Part shown: in pieces, positions 6,675 to 11,357 of the stretch
Position numbering within the stretch: position 1 is the first letter of the stretch
Layout: each line of letters opens with the position of its first letter
Source: Methylocystaceae bacterium
GTDB taxonomy: Bacteria > Pseudomonadota > Alphaproteobacteria > Rhizobiales > Beijerinckiaceae
Assembly: GCA_003152255.1 (NCBI GenBank)
Contig: PLZT01000584.1
Span: 1 to 11,357 of the forward strand
DNA length: 11,357 nucleotides
Direction of reading: 5' to 3'
Program-made: the position numbers and the translations under genes
Notes under the pieces: generated by a model
What the model saw: only the letters and a program-made list of their open reading frames with translations
What the model was told of the DNA's origin: nothing
Database searches by the model: none

Positions 6675-8605
6675 GCCGACAGCTCCTCTAACACCCGATC
6701 ACGTAGCGCGTGCGCGGCATGGGCGAGGCAATCGGTCGCGTGCTCTATCGTCCGCGCGATCTCTACGCCGAGCATGAGGGCTTTTGCGTCGCTGCCCACG
6801 TTCGTAAAGAAGGCGGCGAGCGCGGCCCGCTCGGCGAGGTCAGCGTTGCGCTCCAATTCAGCGACCGCATCAATCGATTGCAACGCGAAGGCCGCGTCGA
6901 TGCGCTTGCCTTCAGGTAGCCTAGCCGTCGCGGCGACAGCCTTGATCATCTCGCTCGTCCCGCGCGCCGCGAGATCGGCGAGTTCGGCAAGTTGTTCGCA
7001 TAATGCCCGCGCTTGTTCGCCTTCCGGCAAAAGGCTGATCAAAAATACCGCCTCGTCAAAAGCGTCGGCCGCATTTTCAACTTCGTCGATCACAAAACGT
7101 AGTTCCGTTGCGTCATGCAGCTTGGCGCAAGCAGCCCGAGCCGCCAGGGTGAGCCCATCGGCTTTCGCCTCGATGCGCATGGCTCGCCGCACGACGGACT
7201 GACGCTCGGCGCTGTTCCCCGGATGCGCCAAAGCGGTCCAAATGATTGACGCCAACGTATGCGACAAGCCAAGATGACGTTCGATGATCGTCAGGACCGC
7301 ATTCTCCGCCGATTCGAAACGCTGCGCGAGATCGGCTTGAATCTGATCGCGGATCAGCCTCGCGGAGCGGCCAGACCGCAGCCCTCGGCTTGCTTCCTTC
7401 AACACATGGCGCAGAAAATCGACGATCTCCTCGACGCCGAGCACGGCGTCCAGTCGCGCGCCATAGGGTATGCGGTCGGCCGCGACGTGGCGGATCGCGT
7501 CGAACACCAAATCCGCGCCGCCAAGCTCCAGAAAAGCGCGATGTCCCACGTCATTGTTCGCCGCCCAGGTCAGAAGATTGATCGAAGTGTTCTTTCCGAC
7601 GAAGGTTTGCAGCGCCTTGCGGCCCTTGTTCCAATCGATGAGAAAGACGATGCGCGAGCCCAGAAACGTCAAGAAAGCGTCGAGCTTATCGCGCGTGTCG
7701 GCGGCGAAACGACCGGTCATCAGATAAAAAACGTCTTCCTTGCCGACGCCCCCAGCCTCCCGTTCGGCAAGCACGCTCCATTCGACGTTCCAAGTCTCGA
7801 ATAATGACGAAAAGAACTTTGCGCGAACACGGTGAACATCGGTATACGTCACGCTAACCAAGCCACTTTCGACATGAACGACAAGCACATGCGCGTCAGT
7901 GGCACCGATGTCATTTTGTATCGTCAAGCGAGCGCCGACACGCGCCGCTGTCGTGGCGAGGCCAGGATGGCCGAAAGCCAACGGGGCGGTTCGGTTGAGC
8001 CCGCGCATAAAGGCCGCAACCCGGTCGCGATCGTCAGGATCGAGGTGGTGAACATGCGCGCCGTCGATCACCTCGACGGCCGTCCGCGCCGCGACTTGGT
8101 TTAGCGCTTTATGCGCATCCATCACAAGGAGATGCAAACTATCGTCCTGACCGCGTCGCGCCGAAGTCATCCGTGCTATTTCATCGCGGCCGATCACGCT
8201 GTCTGGAACAGACGGAATCCTCTTTTGCAAATCGACCAACCGCGCCCGCAAGGATTTTCCGCTTTCCGGATCGACTACTTCGACTGGCGCGAGCATGGTC
8301 GCCATATCGGCGGGAATGCCCGCCAGAAGCGCCGCAACGCCGGGTATCGCGATGCGGTCTCCATCGAGCGGACGAGCCCCGGTGATAATGCGATCGAACT
8401 GGGGGTCCGACAAGCCGGCGGCATGCCGCTCCGCCTGCAGAGATGGCGCGGCGCTCCCCACCGACGATGCATGCGCCGCCGCCGCCTGCAGCATGGTCAG
8501 GCGCAATTTAATGCGATCGTTTGCATTCAGCGCTTCAGCGATCAGCGATGGGAGCAGGACGGCCTGCTCTCCCAACAGCTTAACGATCTCCACCTTCGCC
8601 GTCAT
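6671..8605 (-). CDS. Large protein with C-terminal PhoU/DUF47-like domain and unassigned N-terminal region (644 aa)
   Basis: The C-terminal part (about residues 465-640) is all-helical and carries four ExxxD motifs: E479-D483 in IEAKAD, E510-D514 in VENAAD, E585-D589 in LERNAD and E621-D625 in IEHATD. They are arranged as two repeated three-helix bundles, the pattern of PhoU and DUF47 proteins that bind metal and phosphate and regulate phosphate transport. PhoU proteins are usually 210-240 aa, so about 460 residues are extra. That N-terminal region looks soluble: an Ala-rich helical start, a polar stretch with His and Asp (HVHHLDPDDRDR at 184-195; HPGLA; IQNDIGATDAHVLVVHVE; YTDVHRVR), then hydrophobic strands such as IVFLIDWNKGRKAL (319-332). 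I cannot assign it. There is no signal peptide. The stop overlaps the start of the PPDK-like gene, implying the two products act together, for example as phosphate sensor or acceptor for the phospho-histidine protein (inference). The start at 8605 has only a modest GGGGA ribosome binding site. Confidence 0.85.
   Translation of the reverse strand: MTAKVEIVKLLGEQAVLLPSLIAEALNANDRIKLRLTMLQAAAAHASSVGSAAPSLQAERHAAGLSDPQFDRIITGARPLDGDRIAIPGVAALLAGIPADMATMLAPVEVVDPESGKSLRARLVDLQKRIPSVPDSVIGRDEIARMTSARRGQDDSLHLLVMDAHKALNQVAARTAVEVIDGAHVHHLDPDDRDRVAAFMRGLNRTAPLAFGHPGLATTAARVGARLTIQNDIGATDAHVLVVHVESGLVSVTYTDVHRVRAKFFSSLFETWNVEWSVLAEREAGGVGKEDVFYLMTGRFAADTRDKLDAFLTFLGSRIVFLIDWNKGRKALQTFVGKNTSINLLTWAANNDVGHRAFLELGGADLVFDAIRHVAADRIPYGARLDAVLGVEEIVDFLRHVLKEASRGLRSGRSARLIRDQIQADLAQRFESAENAVLTIIERHLGLSHTLASIIWTALAHPGNSAERQSVVRRAMRIEAKADGLTLAARAACAKLHDATELRFVIDEVENAADAFDEAVFLISLLPEGEQARALCEQLAELADLAARGTSEMIKAVAATARLPEGKRIDAAFALQSIDAVAELERNADLAERAALAAFFTNVGSDAKALMLGVEIARTIEHATDCLAHAAHALRDRVLEELSA
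6683..6689 (-). promoter_or_regulatory. Ribosome binding site of the PPDK-like gene inside the upstream gene
   Basis: AGAGGAG lies 8-9 nt before the ATG at 6674, inside the last codons of the PhoU-like gene. Together with the ATGA stop/start overlap (6671-6674) it indicates translational coupling of the pair. Confidence 0.65.
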
Positions 8606-8794
8606 GTCGTCCCCGCGTCAAGGTCTTGGGCGCAATCGGCAACGAACGCTTGCTTTGCGCCGCGCCAGTCATCGAATGATAGCGCGAAATCGCCAACAGA
8701 AAGCAACCATTGCTTTCTGTTGATTTCGAGACGAGCTTCCGCAGGTGCGCCCCTCCCCGATCCCTGCCGTCAGTTTCGTCAACCTCGGACGCCC
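8606..8794 (-). other. 189-bp spacer between phaC and the PhoU-like gene
   Basis: No gene is seen here. The spacer contains the perfect hairpin at 8694-8722. The PhoU-like gene could be transcribed from here or by read-through from phaC; I see no convincing -35/-10 pair. Confidence 0.4.
8694..8722 (-). terminator. Perfect 13-bp hairpin downstream of phaC (terminator, attenuator or operator)
   Basis: CAACAGAAAGCAA (8694-8706) and TTGCTTTCTGTTG (8710-8722) are exact reverse complements separated by CCA. The hairpin lies 73 nt after the phaC stop and 89 nt before the PhoU-like start on the minus strand. No T-run follows on either strand and the stem is not GC-rich, so it is not a classical Rho-independent terminator. 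mRNA 3'-end protection, partial termination or a dimer-binding site are alternatives. Confidence 0.5.
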
Positions 8795-10615
8795 TCACCG
8801 CTGGTGAACATAGACGCCCGGAGCGACGCCAAGGGGGATCAGCCCACGCGAAGGCTCGCCCAATGTTGGGGGTGGAACACGATCATGGGCGCTTCGAGCT
8901 TCGAGCCACGACGTCCAAGCCTGCCACCATGAACCCTCGACCGCCTGCGCCCCCGCTAGCCATTTTTCAGCGCTCACATAGCGATCGTCGACCCCGCTTG
9001 TGCTGATATGGTAGCGCCGGTCGTGATGGCCGGGCTCAGACACGACGCCAGCATTATGGCCACCATTGGTGAGCACGAAGGTCAACTCGGTCTCGGTGAA
9101 CAGATGGACTTTATAGACCGATCGCCACGGAGCAATGTGGTCGGTCTCGGTCGCGACCACGAACATAGGGGCGCGGATATCCTTCAACGCGATGACGTCG
9201 CCCTCGACGGCGTAGCGACCCGCAGTCAATCGGTTTTCAAGAAACAGCCCTCTTAGGTATTGCGCGTGCATACGGTAGGGCAAGCGCGTCTGATCGGCGC
9301 TCCACGCCATGAGATCATTCGGCTGCTGCCGTTCGCCAAGCAAATATTCATGAATTGCCTTCGACCAGACCAGTTCATTCGAACGCAGGGCTGTGAACAC
9401 GCCAGCCATCTGGCCCGTGTCGAGGACGCCCTGATCCCACATCATGTCCTCGAGGAACGCCACTTGCGCGGCGTCGACAAAAAGCATGAGTTCGCCGGGT
9501 TCGCTGAAATCAGTTTGCGCGGCGAGCAAGTTGATAGACGCAAGCCGTTCGTCATTATCACGCGCCATGGTGGCGGCTGCGATCGCGAGCAGCGTGCCTC
9601 CGAGGCAATATCCGCAAGTATGCACTTTACGTTGGGGCACGATGGCGTTTATCGCGTCCAACGCCGCCATCACCCCCGACACCCGGTAATCATCAAACGA
9701 AATATCGCGATCCGCAGTGGTCGGATTACGCCAGGAGATTATGAAGACACTGAACCCATGCTGGACGAGATATCGCACCAAGGAGTTCTGCGGGCGTAAA
9801 TCGAGCACGTAATATTTCATGATCCATGCTGGAACGATCAGGACTGGCTCGGCAAACACCGTCTCGGTGACAGGCTTGTACTGAATGAGCTCCATCAGGT
9901 CATTACGAAATATGACCTCACCAGGCGTCACCGCGACATCTTCGCCCACGTGAAATTCATTGTTCTTGGGAGGCAGCTGGGCTGCGGCGCGAGCTGTGTC
10001 GTCGACGAAGTTCATCCAACCGCGGAGCAAATTGGCGCCCATTTCCCGTTTCGTGCGATCGATGACTACTGGGTTTAGCCATAGGGCGTTGGAGGGGCAA
10101 AACACATCGAGAAGCTGAAGCGCCATGAAGGAAACGCGGGCGGCGTTGTTCGGCGTCATCCCACGCACCTCATGTGTCGCGGCCTTCCACCAGTTTTCTT
10201 GGGCCAAAAACGACTGCTCGAAAAACACAAACGGAAACGTCCTCCACGCCGCGTCGAAAAAACGCCTATCGGAAGGCGTGGGCTCGAACGGTCGTTCGGC
10301 CGCATCGCTGACGAAGTTGTGCGCGGCGAAATGCGCCAAAGCGGTGCACGAAACCAACGCCTTAAGCGTCAGTTCAATTTGTCGCCCCGGAGCGCGCGAG
10401 AGATGCGTCGTCCAATCCAGCAACGCGGCCATTTGCGCGTGCGGTGACACGCCTTGAGTCACGCGGGCCGTGGTCGCCCTGGCCACGCGATCAAGCGTCT
10501 CGAATGAGTAGAGCGCCGCCAGACCTTGGTTGACCGGAAGCGGGGCGGGCTGACCAACAGGACCAGCTGCCGGATTGTCATGCACGAACTGTTTTGATGG
10601 CAAGAGAACGTCCAT
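8795..10615 (-). CDS. phaC: Poly(3-hydroxyalkanoate) synthase, class I type (PhaC, 606 aa)
   Basis: PhaC polymerises (R)-3-hydroxyacyl-CoA, usually 3-hydroxybutyryl-CoA, into PHB at the granule surface and releases CoA. The N-terminus (about 30-85) has the PHBC_N-like stretch [14 protein letters not shown] and [15 protein letters not shown]. The PhaC_N region follows, with [20 protein letters not shown] (124-143) and NPVVIDRT. The alpha/beta-hydrolase core has the lipase-like box GYCLGG (335-340) with catalytic Cys337, catalytic Asp492 in [10 protein letters not shown] and catalytic His520 in GGHNAG. The full Cys-Asp-His triad is present, so the enzyme should be active. The length fits class I enzymes (about 550-650 aa). 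The frame is open to an ATG at 10744, but the ATG at 10615 is chosen: the extra 43 codons are AT-rich and non-conserved, like a promoter region, and the domain-like sequence starts after 10615. phaA, phaB and phasin genes are absent from the window. An IS630 element lies about 170 bp upstream. Confidence 0.95.
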   Translation of the reverse strand: MDVLLPSKQFVHDNPAAGPVGQPAPLPVNQGLAALYSFETLDRVARATTARVTQGVSPHAQMAALLDWTTHLSRAPGRQIELTLKALVSCTALAHFAAHNFVSDAAERPFEPTPSDRRFFDAAWRTFPFVFFEQSFLAQENWWKAATHEVRGMTPNNAARVSFMALQLLDVFCPSNALWLNPVVIDRTKREMGANLLRGWMNFVDDTARAAAQLPPKNNEFHVGEDVAVTPGEVIFRNDLMELIQYKPVTETVFAEPVLIVPAWIMKYYVLDLRPQNSLVRYLVQHGFSVFIISWRNPTTADRDISFDDYRVSGVMAALDAINAIVPQRKVHTCGYCLGGTLLAIAAATMARDNDERLASINLLAAQTDFSEPGELMLFVDAAQVAFLEDMMWDQGVLDTGQMAGVFTALRSNELVWSKAIHEYLLGERQQPNDLMAWSADQTRLPYRMHAQYLRGLFLENRLTAGRYAVEGDVIALKDIRAPMFVVATETDHIAPWRSVYKVHLFTETELTFVLTNGGHNAGVVSEPGHHDRRYHISTSGVDDRYVSAEKWLAGAQAVEGSWWQAWTSWLEARSAHDRVPPPTLGEPSRGLIPLGVAPGVYVHQR

Positions 10616-10785
10616 AGGATTTTCCAAACTCTCAGTGGACACTCGGAGATCCACGTTGTTGTTCCACCTGAACCAAGCGTTATGAAAATGAAGCTTATGT
10701 GACGCCCCGCGTGGCGCGGTGATTAATTGAATTACGATTATCAATGAATCGCTTCGCGCCTATTTCCTGTCGCGGCGCCGCATTA
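10616..10785 (-). promoter_or_regulatory. AT-rich upstream region of phaC, probable promoter region
   Basis: This segment is clearly richer in A and T than the neighbouring genes, especially 10675-10745, as expected for a promoter. It includes an imperfect dyad of the form ATTGA-N10-TCAAT at about 10724-10743. I cannot pick a convincing -35/-10 pair. The IS630 end at about 10786 cuts it off from whatever originally lay further upstream. Confidence 0.4.
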
Positions 10786-11357
10786 GAGCGGTCTCCGAGC
10801 AAACTGAATCGCGGGGACTTCCCGAATCGCTCGCATTCTGATTCATGATTCCGGCCGCGTGAAGGAGGCGGCGGGAATGGCGCCTTCCGACGATCTTCGC
10901 AAGCGAGTGGTGGAAGCTGTCGTCGAGGGCGGGCTGTCGCGCAATGCGGCGGCCAAGCGGTTCGATGTGAGCATCGCGAGCGCGGTGCGCTGGGTGAAGC
11001 GCTACGAGACCACGGGCGAGATTTCGCCAGCGCCTTCTGGTGGTGATCGCCGCTCCCGCCGCATTGAGGCGCACGCCGACTTCATCCTCGCGCAAATCAA
11101 GGCAAAGCCGGACATGACGATCATGGAACTGCGCGAGAAGATAAGGGAGCGCCACGGCTTGGGCTTCGGCTATGGAACCGTGTGGCGGTTCTTCGCGCGG
11201 CACAGGATCACGCGCAAGAAGAAGACGGGCCATGCGTCGGAGCAGGATAGGGAAGATGTCGCGGCCGCGCGCGAGGACTGGTTTGAGGGACAGCTCGATC
11301 TCGATCCGTCGAAACTCGTGTTCATCGACGAGAGTGTGCTGCAGAGGCACGGAAGGA
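10786..11357 (+). mobile_element. IS630-family insertion sequence, left part (continues beyond window)
   Basis: The transposase at 10877 identifies the family. IS630 elements insert at TA, and a TA at 10784-10785 is followed by GAGCGGTCTCC, which I take as the likely left end. The 91 bp before the transposase contain short repeated GAATCG/GATTC motifs, possibly transposase-binding sites. The right end is outside the window, so the terminal inverted repeat cannot be verified and the boundary is provisional. Confidence 0.55.
10877..11357 (+). CDS. IS630-family transposase, N-terminal part (truncated by window end)
   Basis: The ATG at 10877 follows a GGAGG ribosome binding site (10864-10868) at 8 nt. 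The 160 visible residues contain an N-terminal helix-turn-helix (SRNAAAKRFDVSIASAVRWV, 21-40), a second winged-helix-like segment (TIMELREKIRERHGLGFG, 81-98; TVWRFFARHRI), a basic linker RKKKTGH, and the start of the DDE catalytic domain at LVFIDES with the first catalytic Asp at residue 151. It cuts and joins DNA to move the element. In most relatives about 11 residues separate FIDE from a Gly-Arg pair; here Gly-Arg comes after six, so a small deletion or frameshift near the window edge is possible. The frame remains open to the last base. Confidence 0.9.
   Translation, partial: MAPSDDLRKRVVEAVVEGGLSRNAAAKRFDVSIASAVRWVKRYETTGEISPAPSGGDRRSRRIEAHADFILAQIKAKPDMTIMELREKIRERHGLGFGYGTVWRFFARHRITRKKKTGHASEQDREDVAAAREDWFEGQLDLDPSKLVFIDESVLQRHGR

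Noticed and set aside
8111..8932. Plus-strand 273-residue frame opposite the PhoU-like gene and the spacer
   Set aside because: Arg/Pro/Ser-rich composition typical of a GC-rich antisense frame, no recognisable motif, and the opposite strand is better supported.
10760..11350. Minus-strand 196-residue frame antisense to the transposase
   Set aside because: The plus strand encodes a clear IS630 transposase with a GGAGG site; the antisense frame has no recognisable domain and is typical of high-GC shadows.
1..11357. CRISPR array, tRNA or rRNA genes, and phage-defence genes
   Set aside because: No regularly spaced direct repeats, no tRNA-like cloverleaf and no rRNA signatures were seen; the only tandem repeat is the two-copy 18-mer, and no gene carries defence-type motifs.

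Overview
The window comes from a GC-rich bacterium, most likely an alphaproteobacterium that stores polyhydroxybutyrate (PHB). The class I-type PHA synthase with an N-terminal PHBC_N-like segment, the DUF3734-type patatin and the IS630 transposase all fit Hyphomicrobiales-type genomes, possibly a type II methanotroph. The genus is inference: there is no rRNA or other taxonomic marker.

Layout. Positions 1-767 are a sparse, less GC-rich region. It holds one plausible small plus-strand gene (132-326, a highly charged 64-residue protein), one or two very small minus-strand ORFs (357-558), a 12-bp palindrome and an 18-bp tandem duplication. From 768 to about 10615 there is one co-oriented minus-strand cluster. 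In transcription order it reads: phaC (PHA synthase); a 644-residue protein with a C-terminal PhoU/DUF47-like double bundle; a PPDK-like protein lacking the PEP/pyruvate barrel, whose ATG overlaps the preceding stop (ATGA); a CYTH-CHAD protein; and a fusion of an FAD/NAD(P)-dependent ferredoxin-reductase-like module with a patatin-like phospholipase. From about 10786 to the window end lies the left part of an IS630-family insertion sequence on the plus strand. It sits about 170 bp upstream of the phaC start and is cut by the window edge.

How the genes may work together. Two themes run through the cluster: carbon storage (phaC, and perhaps the patatin esterase acting at the granule or its lipid surface) and phosphate or polyphosphate handling (PhoU-like domain, ATP-grasp plus phospho-histidine module, CYTH triphosphatase-like domain, CHAD polyphosphate-binding domain). 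The most unusual parts are the reductase-patatin fusion and the coupled pair of a PhoU-like protein and a barrel-less PPDK. The PPDK-like protein keeps the ATP-grasp and the swivelling histidine but has no visible domain for transferring phosphate to pyruvate. I infer a module linking phosphate or energy state to PHB metabolism. The domain assignments rest on visible motifs. The system-level link rests only on gene order and needs comparative genomics.
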